DNA of 64,000 nucleotides from Kribbella sp. ALI-6-A (GTDB lineage: Bacteria; Actinomycetota; Actinomycetes; Propionibacteriales; Kribbellaceae). This document shows positions 47,301-55,296 of this stretch, piece after piece. Positions within the stretch are counted from its first letter, which is position 1. Each line of letters opens with the position of its first letter. Location: assembly GCF_001984195.1 (NCBI RefSeq), contig NZ_MTQN01000012.1, positions 806,001 to 870,000 of the forward strand, read 5' to 3'. The notes below the pieces were generated by a model. That model did no database searches. It was not told where the DNA came from and saw only the letters and a program-made list of their open reading frames with translations. The translations under genes and the position numbers were made by a program.

Positions 47301-48680
47301 ATGTCTACGACAGCTGCACCCGACCGTCTCGGCGCGAAGGCCTGGGCGGTGCTGCTGGTGCTGTGCGGCGCGATCTTCCTGGAAGGCATCGACATCTCGA
47401 TGATGGGCGTCGCACTGCCGTCCATCCGCGCCGAGCTCGGTCTGTCCACCAGCCAGCTGCAGTGGGTGGTCAGCGCCTACGTGCTCGGGTACGGCGGCTT
47501 CGTGCTGCTCGGCGGCCGGGCGGCGGACCTGCTCGGCCGGCGCCGGATGTTCGTCGGCTGGCTGGCCGTCTTCCTGGTCTTCTCCGGCCTGGGCGGACTG
47601 GCCGACGACGGCTGGGTGCTGATCCTCGCCCGCTTCGTCACCGGCGTCGCGGCCGGCTTCATGACCCCGGCCGGCCTGTCCATCATCACGACCAGCTACC
47701 CGGAGGGCAGACAGCGCAACAAGGCGCTGCTCGTGTACGCCGGGATCGCCGCGGCCGGCTTCTCTCTCGGCATGGTGGTCGGCGGCCTGCTCACCGCGAT
47801 CGACTGGCGCTGGGTGTTCTTCGCCCCGGTGGTGCTGTCCGCCATCCTGCTCCCGGCCGCGCTGATCCTGCTGCCGCGCGAGGAGGTCAGCCCGCAGAAG
47901 AAGGTTTTCGACTTCGGCGGCGCACTCACCCTCACCGCCGCGATGATGCTGCTCGTCGCCACCGTCGTCCGTGCGCCCGACGTACCCGTTGCCCAGACCC
48001 TGGCCACGCTCGCGGCGGGACTGCTTCTGCTGGTCGTCTTCGTCGCCATCGAGCGTCGTACGCCGGCACCGCTCATCCGCTTCGGCATCCTGCGCAACGC
48101 CGGGCTCGTCCGGGCCAACCTCGGAGCCGTTCTGCTGGTCGGGTCGTTCGTCGGGTTCCAGTTCGTGGCCGTGCTCTATCTGCAGGAACTGCGGCACTGG
48201 TCGGAACTGGAGACCGGTCTGGCCCTGATGGTGATCGGCATCGACTCGATCCTGGCGCCGACGCTGACCCCGTGGCTGGTCAACCGCTTCGGCAATGGGC
48301 GGGTCGTGCTCGGCGGATTCGCGTTCGCCGCCGCGGCGTACGCGCTGTTCCTGCCGCTCGGCGCGGACTGGACCTATCTCGCGATGCTGCCGACGTTTCT
48401 CCTGCTGGGGCTGGCGTTCTCGCTCGCGTACGGGCCGCTGACGATCGCCGCGACCGACGGAGTCGCCGAGGAGGAGCAGGGACTGGCCAGTGGCGTGCTG
48501 ACCACTTCGTTCCAGTTCGGGTCGGCGCTCGGGCTCGCGGTGGTCGCCGCCGTACTGGCCGCGGCGGACGAGTTGACCATCGCCGACTTCCGTACGGCGC
48601 TCGTCGTTCCGCTGGTCGCCGCGGTGCTCGGACTAGCCGTCAGCGCGCCGGATCTGGTACGCCGTACGGTGGCCGCCTGA
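47301..48680 (+). CDS. DHA2-family MFS transporter
   Basis: A 459-residue 14-helix exporter: CGAIFLEGIDISMMGVALPSIRAELG is the DHA2 D1 region, GRAADLLGRRRMFV motif A, GFSLGMVVGGLLTAIDWRWVFFAPV motif C. The ATG at 47301 is favoured over that at 47286 because GGGGAA lies 8 bases upstream. It is divergent from the HxlR regulator, which suggests inducible efflux of a toxic compound. Confidence 0.92.
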   Translation: MSTTAAPDRLGAKAWAVLLVLCGAIFLEGIDISMMGVALPSIRAELGLSTSQLQWVVSAYVLGYGGFVLLGGRAADLLGRRRMFVGWLAVFLVFSGLGGLADDGWVLILARFVTGVAAGFMTPAGLSIITTSYPEGRQRNKALLVYAGIAAAGFSLGMVVGGLLTAIDWRWVFFAPVVLSAILLPAALILLPREEVSPQKKVFDFGGALTLTAAMMLLVATVVRAPDVPVAQTLATLAAGLLLLVVFVAIERRTPAPLIRFGILRNAGLVRANLGAVLLVGSFVGFQFVAVLYLQELRHWSELETGLALMVIGIDSILAPTLTPWLVNRFGNGRVVLGGFAFAAAAYALFLPLGADWTYLAMLPTFLLLGLAFSLAYGPLTIAATDGVAEEEQGLASGVLTTSFQFGSALGLAVVAAVLAAADELTIADFRTALVVPLVAAVLGLAVSAPDLVRRTVAA

Positions 48681-48941
48681 TAGCACTGAGTTACCAGGAC
48701 GCCCGACAATTCAGCGCTCACGAAATGGGACCGGCCGGCGGCCGAATCGTTATCGGTAAATCCCTGCGAACAATCTTGACAGGGCCGACCCGGACGAGTC
48801 GCCGGAACCGGTCCCATGCTGGCCTGACCAGGGGTTTTCCTGCGCCGTCAGCGGCGGGCGTAAGGCCTCTGTAAAGGTCCCTGCCGGTCTATTCCCGGCG
48901 CACCGCTTTATGAGGTGTTCTTTCCTTACCACCCGTGGACA
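48681..48941. other. Intergenic region without a gene
   Basis: No coding frame is convincing. It contains TTGACA at 48776-48781 without a matching -10 box and a TTTATGAG sequence near 48908 that could be a -10 for the following small genes, whose leader would begin around 48920. Confidence 0.45.
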
Positions 48942-49039
48942 CGTGAGATGGATCACCGGCTTCCTCACTGTCGGCAACCAGGTCCGTGCCCACGGTTCCG
49001 TCCCCTCGAGGCGCCCGAGCGTCCACTCGGCACCTCACG
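48942..49039 (+). promoter_or_regulatory. Candidate structured leader, SAM-riboswitch-like
   Basis: CGTGAG (48942-48947) pairs with CTCACG (49034-49039) to close a region with three inner stems: CCGGC/GTCGG (48956-48975), CCGT/ACGG (48984-48994) and CCGAG/CTCGG (49015-49030). After the first comes CGGCAACC at 48972-48979, a string characteristic of the SAM-I/SAM-IV aptamers. It ends 20 bases before the ATG at 49059. The rest of the aptamer consensus is not clear and the downstream genes are not sulfur genes, so this is tentative. Confidence 0.3.
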
Positions 49040-49058
49040 CACCGAAGGAAACGCCCCC

Positions 49059-49247
49059 ATGACCGAGTCGCTGGAGATCCCCGCAGAGCAGCGCCGCGTG
49101 CGGGTCTGGTTCGGCGCTCACCCGATCGCGGACCACACCGCGACCGCCGACCAGGCAGCGCAGTACGAGGAGGCCATGCGGCGGCGGTTCGCCTCGCTGC
49201 GGGTCACCAACGAGCCCGCCCTCGTCAGCAGCGGCCCGGTCCGATGA
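49059..49247 (+). CDS. Small 62-residue protein, unknown
   Basis: ESLEIPAEQRRVRVWFGAHPIADHTATADQAAQYEEAMRRRF is a beta strand pair followed by a helix, with no recognised family. GAAGGAA precedes the ATG at 49059. Its TGA overlaps the ATG of the next gene (ATGA), so the two are translationally coupled and probably work together. Confidence 0.6.
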   Translation: MTESLEIPAEQRRVRVWFGAHPIADHTATADQAAQYEEAMRRRFASLRVTNEPALVSSGPVR

Positions 49248-49555
49248 CCACCCGCCCGACGTTGCTCGGCTACGTCCGCGCCGACGCGCTCAGCTGCGCG
49301 GAGGAGCTCGCGGCGGCGACCGACGCGCTGGCCGCCTTCGCCAGTGCCGAGGGGTTCACCCTCGGCACGGTCTACACCGAGCGGGACGCCGCCCAGTCCG
49401 CCGCGTTCAACGCGTTGCTGGACGAGGCGAAGCGAACCGACGTCCGGGCGGTCGTGGTCCCCACGCTGCAGCACGTCGGTGCGGTCGGATCGCCCGGCGC
49501 GACGCAGCACCTCGAGTTCCACCAGGCCCAGACCTGGGCGGCGAGCCCGAGGTAA
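49244..49555 (+). CDS. Small protein like a serine-recombinase N-terminal fold
   Basis: A 103-residue protein: TLLGYVRADALSCAEELAAATDALAAFASAEGFTLGTVYTERD resembles the start of resolvase catalytic domains (YxRxS...A...G...Y.D), then LLDEAKRTDVRAVVVPTLQHVG mirrors the G-V-D...D-R-L-x-R strand. The catalytic serine position of YVRAD is not conserved, and there is no C-terminal DNA-binding part, so it is probably not an active recombinase. It pairs with the 62-residue gene upstream. Confidence 0.55.
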   Translation: MTTRPTLLGYVRADALSCAEELAAATDALAAFASAEGFTLGTVYTERDAAQSAAFNALLDEAKRTDVRAVVVPTLQHVGAVGSPGATQHLEFHQAQTWAASPR

Positions 49556-49660
49556 CCCGAAGACAAGCGGAGCCGGCGTCTTGACCCCTGCATCGGCGCC
49601 GGTTCCGCTCTCCAACCTCCACAGCTGCACCGGGAGTGCCCGGGTGGTAGTGGACCAATC

Positions 49661-49692
49661 AAGGCCCCACCGGCTGCTACCGGTGGGGCCTT
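49661..49692. terminator. Terminator after the small-gene pair
   Basis: AAGGCCCCACCGG and CCGGTGGGGCCTT form a perfect 13-bp stem with a 6-nt loop, about 105 bases past the second stop. Confidence 0.85.
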
Positions 49693-49722
49693 GTCGTTGC
49701 CCCGAGCAACTATGATGTCGAG

Positions 49723-49967
49723 GGGTTCCCGGCGCGCGCGGCGGCGAGAAGCGTGACAGGTTGGTACGTACGAGGAACGCAAAGTTTTCGCTCCGGAGTA
49801 GGTGTGACCTCGGGGCGGTGGGGTACGAGTAGAGATGTCCCGCGGTTCAGTCAGTCCCATTCGGGCATGGGTGAGGCTCACCGAGCCGCGAGTTCTCCCA
49901 CTGAGGGGCGGGAGAACGACCGAGGAGGACGGGCGCATCCCACGGTGCGCCCGTCCTCTGTGTTTTT
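49723..49967 (+). ncRNA. Candidate small RNA (about 245 nt)
   Basis: A TATGAT box at 49711-49716 could place a start near 49723; the region then has no long frame, but has stems CCCAT/ATGGG (near 49857), GGCTC/GAGCC, TTCTCCC/GGGAGAA (near 49892-49917) and a full terminator with T-run ending at 49967. Promoter-like box, several stems and terminator suggest an independent transcript or a leader-attenuator for the gene at 50124. No known RNA family is recognised. Confidence 0.35.
49925..49967 (+). terminator. Rho-independent terminator with T-run
   Basis: GAGGACGGGCGC and GCGCCCGTCCTC form a 12-bp stem with a 10-nt loop followed by TGTGTTTTTT. Confidence 0.88.
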
Positions 49968-50123
49968 TGCCTCGCCTCCGGCTCGGCGGGTCCTGGGGCC
50001 TTGGTTCCCGGTCTTCCCTCGTCGGTCGGTCGCTGCGCTCCCTCCCTCCTCAGTCCAGACCGGGAGGCCCCATGACCTTTGTGCGCTGCTCGGACCATGG
50101 GTGAGACAGGGGAGGAGGTGGCT

Positions 50124-50606
50124 TTGATTCCCGTTCACCGGGCGCCGATGCGGTCTCGCCGGGAGGACGTGCCCGTCGGGCTCGCTGTGGATCGGGCCTT
50201 GGAGTTGAACGTCTGCGGAGTTGGCGGCGTGCTCGTGCCGCCACCGCGCAGCCTCGACGAGGCTGTCGAAGGTCTGGCAACGGCGTACGACGACCGCACT
50301 GCCCGGCGACTCCGGCGGTTCTCGGAGGTCCCCGACGGCGCCTTCGTCTGGACTCGCGAATCCGACGGTCTCTACCGGCTCGGGCGCCTCGCCGGTCCTT
50401 GGGAGTACGACGCGTCGCCCGGTGCTGTGGCTGCCGATCTGGTGCATGTCCGCCCGTGTGAGTGGGCCCGGAGAGCCTTTACCGAGAACGACGTGCCGGC
50501 TGCGGCGGCGTACTCGTTCTCCCGCGGTGGCAGGAACTTCCAGCGTATCCGCGATCCGCGGGTCGAGTCCGCGACGCTTGCGCTGTGGCCGGGCTCAGAG
50601 GGCTGA
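50124..50606 (+). CDS. Conserved-type hypothetical protein
   Basis: About 160 residues: IPVHRAPMRSRREDVPVGLAVDRALELN, then FVWTRESDGLYRLGRLAGPWEYD and VHVRPCEWARRAFTENDVPAAAAYSFSRGGRNFQRI. The W-E-Y-D and R-G-G-R-N-F-Q-R segments look like a conserved nucleic-acid- or ligand-binding surface, but I know no family. TTG at 50124 is chosen because GGGGAGGAGG is at ideal spacing; an ATG at 50097 without such a site is the alternative. It overlaps the convergent methyltransferase by 12 bases. Confidence 0.6.
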   Translation: MIPVHRAPMRSRREDVPVGLAVDRALELNVCGVGGVLVPPPRSLDEAVEGLATAYDDRTARRLRRFSEVPDGAFVWTRESDGLYRLGRLAGPWEYDASPGAVAADLVHVRPCEWARRAFTENDVPAAAAYSFSRGGRNFQRIRDPRVESATLALWPGSEG

Positions 50607-51377
50607 AGCCACGAACAGGTAGCGGTTGAGGCTGAAGAAGTAGCTGTCGCCCTGGCTTCTCAGATCGTCGGCCCAGGCTTCGGCTTCGGCGGAGGTGACG
50701 CCGGCGTGGCCGGGGACGAAGGCGGCGACGATGTCGATCAGGCCGGCGCTGTAGGTGCGGTGGTCGAAGCCGACGTTGAGCAGTGGGATGACCTGCAGGT
50801 GCGTGCGGGTGAACCCGGCCTTGTCGAGCGCGTCGCCGAGGGTGCGGGGCAGGTGCGGGTCCTGCAGGTGGTCCTCGAACGCGGTGAGCACCCTCGCCAT
50901 CCGCGCGTCGTCGCTCGAGCGCCACACGATCGAGCCCCAGTCGGTGTCGAGCAGCACGACGCGGCCGGCCGGGCGGAGGACGCGGCGGATCTCGGCGAGC
51001 GCGCTTGGCACGTCGTCGACGTACTCGAAGACCTGGGTGGAGACCACCACGTCGAAGTCCTGCGCGCCGTACGGCAGGCGGTCGACGGACGCGGCCTCGA
51101 GCTCGATCCGCGGTCCACCGGGGACGGCGGCCCGGGTGCTCGCGATCGCCAGCATGCTGTCGCTGATGTCGATGCCGCAGATCCGGCCGTCCGGTCCGAC
51201 CTCGGCGGCCATCTCCGCGGCCAGCAGGCCCGGCCCGACGCCGACGTCCAGCACCCGGTCCCCCGGCCGTAACGCCAGGGCCGTGCGTACCACTCGCCGC
51301 TGCTCGATCACGTCCGGCGTCGTGTACATGGCCTCGATCTGCCGCGACACCTCCGGATCGAACTCCAGACTGCTCAT
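50595..51377 (-). CDS. Class I SAM-dependent methyltransferase
   Basis: A 260-residue UbiE/Methyltransf_11-type enzyme: GDRVLDVGVGPGLLAAEMAAEVGPDGRICGIDISDSML carries motif I (DVGVGPG) and the acidic loop, LPYGAQDFDVVVSTQVFEYVDDVPSAL is motifs II-III, and EIRRVLRPAGRVVLLD motif IV. Substrate unknown. The open frame extends upstream on the minus strand but ATG 51377 is the family-like start. Confidence 0.9.
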   Translation of the reverse strand: MSSLEFDPEVSRQIEAMYTTPDVIEQRRVVRTALALRPGDRVLDVGVGPGLLAAEMAAEVGPDGRICGIDISDSMLAIASTRAAVPGGPRIELEAASVDRLPYGAQDFDVVVSTQVFEYVDDVPSALAEIRRVLRPAGRVVLLDTDWGSIVWRSSDDARMARVLTAFEDHLQDPHLPRTLGDALDKAGFTRTHLQVIPLLNVGFDHRTYSAGLIDIVAAFVPGHAGVTSAEAEAWADDLRSQGDSYFFSLNRYLFVASAL

Positions 51378-51472
51378 GACCGTTCCGTCCGCACCATGCT
51401 GCTCATCATGGTCCGCGGGGTCAGCGCTGAAAAGGAGTCGGCGGTCAGGTGCTTCGCGGCTACCGTCGTGGG

Positions 51473-52345
51473 GTGATCGAGCTGCCTCAGTCATTTCTGT
51501 ACATGCCGCGCTGGTGGAGCGAGGGCGCCGACTGGTTGGCGGCGTTGCCGACGGCGGTGGAGGAGCAGTGCTCGCGGTGGGGGCTGACGATCGCGGGCCC
51601 GGTCGCGCACGGGTCCAACGCCGTGGTGCTGCCGGTCGAACGCGACGGCGTCGGGATGGCATTGCGGATGTCCCCACCGGGCGACGAGGTGGACGAGCAG
51701 GCACGGGCGCTGCGGTGGTGGGACGGACGGGGCACCGTCCGCCTGTACGACGCCGACGCCGCTCGCGGGGCGATGCTGCTCGAGCTGCTCGGGGAGTCGT
51801 TGTCGGCAAGGCCGATCGGCGAAGCGGCCGAAGTGCTGGGTGGGTTGATGCGGCGGCTGGGCATCGAGGGGCCGGAGGCTGCGTTGTCCACACAGGAGAT
51901 CGTCATCGGTCGAGTGGCGGAGCTGGAAGGGCAGTTGGCGGGGCAGCACGGGGCAGTTGAGCCGCGCTACCTGGTGGCCGCGCTCGACGTCGCCGGGACG
52001 CTGGCGGCGTCGACAGCGACGGCTGCGGTGAACGGCGACCTCCACTCCGCCCAGGTGCTGCGCGGGCAGCGGGAGCAGTGGCTGGTGGTCGACCCGGTGC
52101 TGTACCGGGGCGACATCGAGTTCGACCTGGGACGGGTGCTGTGGACCCGGCTCGACGAGCTGGCGGACGACGCCGAGATCCACCGGTGCTTCCAGACCGT
52201 CGTACGGGCTGCGGCGCTGGACGAGCAGCGGGCCCGGGACTGGGTGGTGTTCCGGACGGTGAGCTACTGGTTGTGGGGGTTGAGCGTCGGCCTGACCGAG
52301 GATCCGGTCAGGTGCCGACGGCTGCTGGATGCCTTTCTCGACTAG
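51473..52345 (+). CDS. APH(6)/hydroxyurea kinase-like phosphotransferase
   Basis: A 290-residue kinase-like protein: ELPQSFLYMPRWWSEGADWLAALP, GPVAHGSNAVVLPVERDG (nucleotide loop), VNGDLHSAQVLRGQREQWLVVDPVLYRGDIEFDLGRVLW with the catalytic HxD-like and DPV-type motifs of the aminoglycoside/hydroxyurea resistance kinase family. It may phosphorylate streptomycin-like compounds, but housekeeping homologues are common. GTG at 51473 comes 6 bases after TACCGT, suggesting a leaderless message. Confidence 0.85.
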   Translation: MIELPQSFLYMPRWWSEGADWLAALPTAVEEQCSRWGLTIAGPVAHGSNAVVLPVERDGVGMALRMSPPGDEVDEQARALRWWDGRGTVRLYDADAARGAMLLELLGESLSARPIGEAAEVLGGLMRRLGIEGPEAALSTQEIVIGRVAELEGQLAGQHGAVEPRYLVAALDVAGTLAASTATAAVNGDLHSAQVLRGQREQWLVVDPVLYRGDIEFDLGRVLWTRLDELADDAEIHRCFQTVVRAAALDEQRARDWVVFRTVSYWLWGLSVGLTEDPVRCRRLLDAFLD

Positions 52346-52406
52346 CAGGCGGTGACGATGTCGAACCGTTCGAGCAGCTCGGGGCCGGTGTCCGGGCGAC
52401 CAGCGG

Positions 52407-52781
52407 TCAGTGCGCCGGGGCGAAGTCCAGGAAGCCGATCACCGAACGGATCCGGCCGTCCGGCCCGACCGTGACGATATCGGTGCCTCCGGCAACTGCC
52501 TGCTGGCCCTCGGCGGCCAGTTCCCAGGTCCAGCGGATCCGGTCGTGGTGCGCGTCGGGGGTGCCGGTCGGCCTGAACCGCAGCCCGGGGAACATCTGCT
52601 GCGCGGTCGCGATCATCGCGCTCAGCTCCTCGTACCCGGTGGCCTCGAAGCTCGGGTCGACGAAGGTGCCGTCCGGCGCCCAGGTCGCCTCGAGTGCGGC
52701 GCCGCGGCGTTCGGCGTCGGTCTCGTTCCAGATCGCCAGGTACTGCTCGGCCAGGGCGGTCGGGTTCAGGGTGTTCGTCAT
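52407..52781 (-). CDS. NTF2/SnoaL-like small protein
   Basis: A 124-residue cone-fold protein: TALAEQYLAIWNETDAERRGAALEATWAPDGTFVDPSFEATGYEELSAMIATAQQMFPGLRF then IRWTWEL and VIGFLDFAP are the SnoaL/NTF2 layout. Could be an isomerase, cyclase or ligand-binding protein. ATG 52781 has GGAGAA upstream. It is divergent from an Xre-MmyB regulator across a perfect palindrome, so likely its target. Confidence 0.82.
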   Translation of the reverse strand: MTNTLNPTALAEQYLAIWNETDAERRGAALEATWAPDGTFVDPSFEATGYEELSAMIATAQQMFPGLRFRPTGTPDAHHDRIRWTWELAAEGQQAVAGGTDIVTVGPDGRIRSVIGFLDFAPAH

Positions 52782-52843
52782 CGGGTTCTCCTCGGAATCG
52801 GTGGTGATGAGCACAACCCTGCCGCCGGCCGGCCGATCCGGCG

Positions 52844-52860
52844 ATGACCTCGGAGGTCAT
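52844..52860. promoter_or_regulatory. 17-bp perfect palindrome before the Xre-MmyB gene
   Basis: ATGACCTC-G-GAGGTCAT lies between the divergent SnoaL-like gene and the regulator. A perfect operator-like dyad of the type MmyB regulators use beside their target genes. Confidence 0.65.
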
Positions 52861-52893
52861 GTGGGTGAGCACCTGGGCGGTTACCGTCTGGGC

Positions 52894-53688
52894 ATGACGA
52901 TGATCGCCGAGGAGACCTTCCAGCGGCCGGTGGGCGAGCTGTTGCGCGGCTGGCGTGAGCGCCGGCGGCTCAGTCAGCTCGACCTGGCCAACCAGGTCGA
53001 GGTGTCCACCCGCCACGTCAGCTTCGTCGAGAACGGCCGGTCCAAGCCGAGCCGCGCGATGCTGCTGCGGCTGGCCGAGCATCTCGACGTACCGCTGCGG
53101 GATCGCAACCAGCTGCTGCTGGCCGGCGGTTACGCCCCGATCTACAGCGAGGCCTCCCTGCACTCGCCCGCGATGCTCGCGGTCCGCGAGACGCTGCGCC
53201 GCCTGCTCAAGGCCCACGAACCGTTCCCGGCGCTCGTGGTCGACCGCTGGTGGAACATCGTCGAGACCAACGCCGGCGGCGCGCTGTTCACCGAGGACGT
53301 CGCGCCGGAGCTGCTCGCCGCACCGGTCAACGCGCTGCGCCTCACCCTGCATCCCGACGGACTCGGCCGCCGGATCAGCAACCTGCCGGAGATCCGCGCG
53401 AGCGTGCTCAGCACGTTGCAGCGCCAGATCGCGAGCACCGCCGACCCGGACCTGCAGGACCTGTACGACGAGCTGCGCGGGTACGGCGTACCGGGTGATC
53501 GGGCGGAAACCGCCGCGCCGCACGAGGTCGTCGTCCCGATGCGGCTGCGGCGCGGGGATCGCGAGTTGTCGTTCCTGACGACGATCGCGACGTTCGGTAC
53601 GCCGCTGGACGTGACCGTGTCGGAGCTGATGATCGAGCAGTTCTTCCCGGCCGACGAGGCCACCGCCGAGTTCCTCGAGGAGCTGTGA
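52894..53688 (+). CDS. Xre regulator with MmyB-like ligand-binding domain
   Basis: A 264-residue regulator. Residues 10-70 are the HTH (GELLRGWRERRRLSQLDLANQVEVSTRHVSFVENGRSKPSRAMLLRLAEHL); residues 90-250 are the MmyB domain (FPALVVDRWWNIVETN, NALRLTLHPDGL, VVVPMRLRRGDRELSFLTTIATFGTPLDVTVSELMIEQFFPAD). In Streptomyces such proteins control adjacent oxidoreductases. ATG 52894 comes 6 bases after TACCGT, suggesting a leaderless message. Its TGA overlaps the start of dinB-like. Confidence 0.9.
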   Translation: MTMIAEETFQRPVGELLRGWRERRRLSQLDLANQVEVSTRHVSFVENGRSKPSRAMLLRLAEHLDVPLRDRNQLLLAGGYAPIYSEASLHSPAMLAVRETLRRLLKAHEPFPALVVDRWWNIVETNAGGALFTEDVAPELLAAPVNALRLTLHPDGLGRRISNLPEIRASVLSTLQRQIASTADPDLQDLYDELRGYGVPGDRAETAAPHEVVVPMRLRRGDRELSFLTTIATFGTPLDVTVSELMIEQFFPADEATAEFLEEL

Positions 53689-54236
53689 TGCTGCCGGACC
53701 AGACCATCGGCGATCCGGTCGAGCTGCCGCTGGCGTGGCTCGACTACTACCGGGACACGGTGGAGCGCAAGCTGACCGGGCTCTCCGACGAGGAACTCCG
53801 GACGAGCCGGCTGCCGTCGGGGTGGTCGCCGCTGGAGTTGCTGAAACACCTGGTGTTCATGGAACGGCGGTGGTTGCGCTGGGGATTCACCGCCGAGCAA
53901 GTCGAGCAGCCGTGGGGTGACAGCGACGCCGAGAAACGGTGGCGGCTGGATCAGGGCGACTCGCTGGAGAGTTTGCTCGCGGCGCTTCGGTCGGGTGGTG
54001 AGAAGACCCGGGAGATCGTGTCGCGCGTGGGCGCCGCGGAGGCTGCCGTGACCGGGGTCGGGGTGGTCGGGGTCGGACCGCTCGCGGTTCGGGCGAAGGA
54101 GGGCGGGCGGTTCCGGGCCGGAGAAGTGAAGCCGACGCTGGGGTGGATCTTGTTTCACGTGCTGCAGGAGTACGCGCGGCACGTGGGGCAGCTGGACGTC
54201 GTACGGGAGTTGGCGGACGGAAGCACCGGAGAGTGA
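53688..54236 (+). CDS. DinB-superfamily protein (DUF664)
   Basis: A 182-residue four-helix-bundle protein: AWLDYYRDTVERKLTGLSDEELRTSRLPSGWSPLELLKHLVFMERRWLRWGF and ILFHVLQEYARHVGQLDVVREL hold the three metal-binding histidines typical of DinB/mycothiol-dependent enzymes. Possible roles are maleylpyruvate isomerase-like or thiol-transferase activity. It starts within the regulator's stop (TGATG), giving a regulator-enzyme operon. Confidence 0.87.
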   Translation: MLPDQTIGDPVELPLAWLDYYRDTVERKLTGLSDEELRTSRLPSGWSPLELLKHLVFMERRWLRWGFTAEQVEQPWGDSDAEKRWRLDQGDSLESLLAALRSGGEKTREIVSRVGAAEAAVTGVGVVGVGPLAVRAKEGGRFRAGEVKPTLGWILFHVLQEYARHVGQLDVVRELADGSTGE

Positions 54237-54237
54237 A

Positions 54238-54275
54238 GGGCCGCAGCTGATCTCGGTGTGCATCAGCTGCGGCCC
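54238..54275. terminator. Terminator after the DinB gene
   Basis: GGGCCGCAGCTGAT and ATCAGCTGCGGCCC form a perfect 14-bp stem with a 10-nt loop, directly after the stop codon. Confidence 0.85.
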
Positions 54276-54351
54276 TGGCAGATCACGCGATTTCGGGTTC
54301 GCGGATCCGGGTCTGTTAATCACCCCGTCACCGGAGTGAAGGGAAGGGCAA

Positions 54352-55296
54352 CTACCGGTAAGTCGGCAGCGCGGCGGGCCGCTCGGTGGGGAGGGGAATG
54401 CTCGGCGTGGCCGGGAGCGACGGCTTGCCCGTCGGCAGCGGGAGGGACGGCTTGCCGGGCAGGGACGGCTTGGCGGTCGGCAGCGACACCGTCGGGACCG
54501 GCGGGAGGCTGGGTTTGCCGGTCAGGGACGGCTTGGCGGTCGGGAGGGACGGCTTGCCCGGGACCGACGGCAGCGTCGTCGGCACGTGGACCGGGGGCTT
54601 GGTCGGCACGTGGTCAGTCACGCACGGCGGCAGGGTCGGCGTGGCGGGCAGCGACGGCTTGCCCGGCACTGACGGCTTCGCGGTCGGGACCGGTGGCAGC
54701 GAGGGCTTACCCGGAAGGGACGGCTTCGCAGTCGGCAGCGACGGCTTGCTTGGGAGCGACGGCTTGGTGGTCGGCACCGGCAAGGACGGCTTGCCCGGCA
54801 GCGACGGCTTGCCCGTGGGCAGCGCGGTCGGCAGGGACGGCTTGCCCGGCAGGGAAGGCTTCGCGGTCGGCAGGGAGGGCTTGCCCGGCAGCGACGGCTT
54901 CGTGGTCGGCACCGGCGGGAGCGACGGCTTGCCCTTCGGCAGTTCGCCCTCGACCGTCACCTTGACCGACGCCTCGACCTTGACCTTGACCTTGCTCGGC
55001 ACCTTCGGCAGGCAGGTCGGGTCGACCGACGGGATCGCGCTCGGCGTACCGGTCGGGAGCTCGACCGGGACCGGGGGCTTGCCGCCACCGGCCAGCAGGT
55101 TGCGGACGTCGGACGGTCCACCGACCGCGGCCGACACCGTGGCGACCGTGCCGGCGACGGCCGTCACGCCGGCCGCGGCCAGTCCTCGGCGAATCCAGGC
55201 GAACCGCCGGCCCCGGCGCATCAGGGCGGCCGGGTCTGGCTGCCACGGCTCCAGGTCGTACTCGAGCGCGTCGCGCACCCGCTGCTCGTTGCTCAT
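54352..55296 (-). CDS. Membrane protein with Pro-Ser-Lys repeat, probable anti-sigma partner
   Basis: A 314-residue protein. Residues 1-30 (EQRVRDALEYDLEPWQPDPAALMRRGRR) could bind the sigma factor; a membrane segment is at about 38-60 (GLAAAGVTAVAGTVATVSAAV). Residues 115-310 are an array of units such as KPSLPGKPSLPTA repeated over twenty times, an extended, proline-rich external region rather than a folded domain. One Cys pair (PTCLP, PPCVT) may crosslink. It overlaps the sigma gene by 4 bases. Repeat sensing of the wall or secretion stress is a guess. Confidence 0.7.
   Translation of the reverse strand: MSNEQRVRDALEYDLEPWQPDPAALMRRGRRFAWIRRGLAAAGVTAVAGTVATVSAAVGGPSDVRNLLAGGGKPPVPVELPTGTPSAIPSVDPTCLPKVPSKVKVKVEASVKVTVEGELPKGKPSLPPVPTTKPSLPGKPSLPTAKPSLPGKPSLPTALPTGKPSLPGKPSLPVPTTKPSLPSKPSLPTAKPSLPGKPSLPPVPTAKPSVPGKPSLPATPTLPPCVTDHVPTKPPVHVPTTLPSVPGKPSLPTAKPSLTGKPSLPPVPTVSLPTAKPSLPGKPSLPLPTGKPSLPATPSIPLPTERPAALPTYR

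Noticed and set aside
48776..48798. TTGACA promoter after the MFS gene
   Set aside because: No -10 box lies at 16-18 bases, and the next gene is almost 300 bp away.
54352..55100. Short regularly spaced DNA repeats resembling a CRISPR or satellite array
   Set aside because: They encode Pro-Ser-Lys-Leu protein repeats in one frame; units lack conserved spacers and no cas genes are near.
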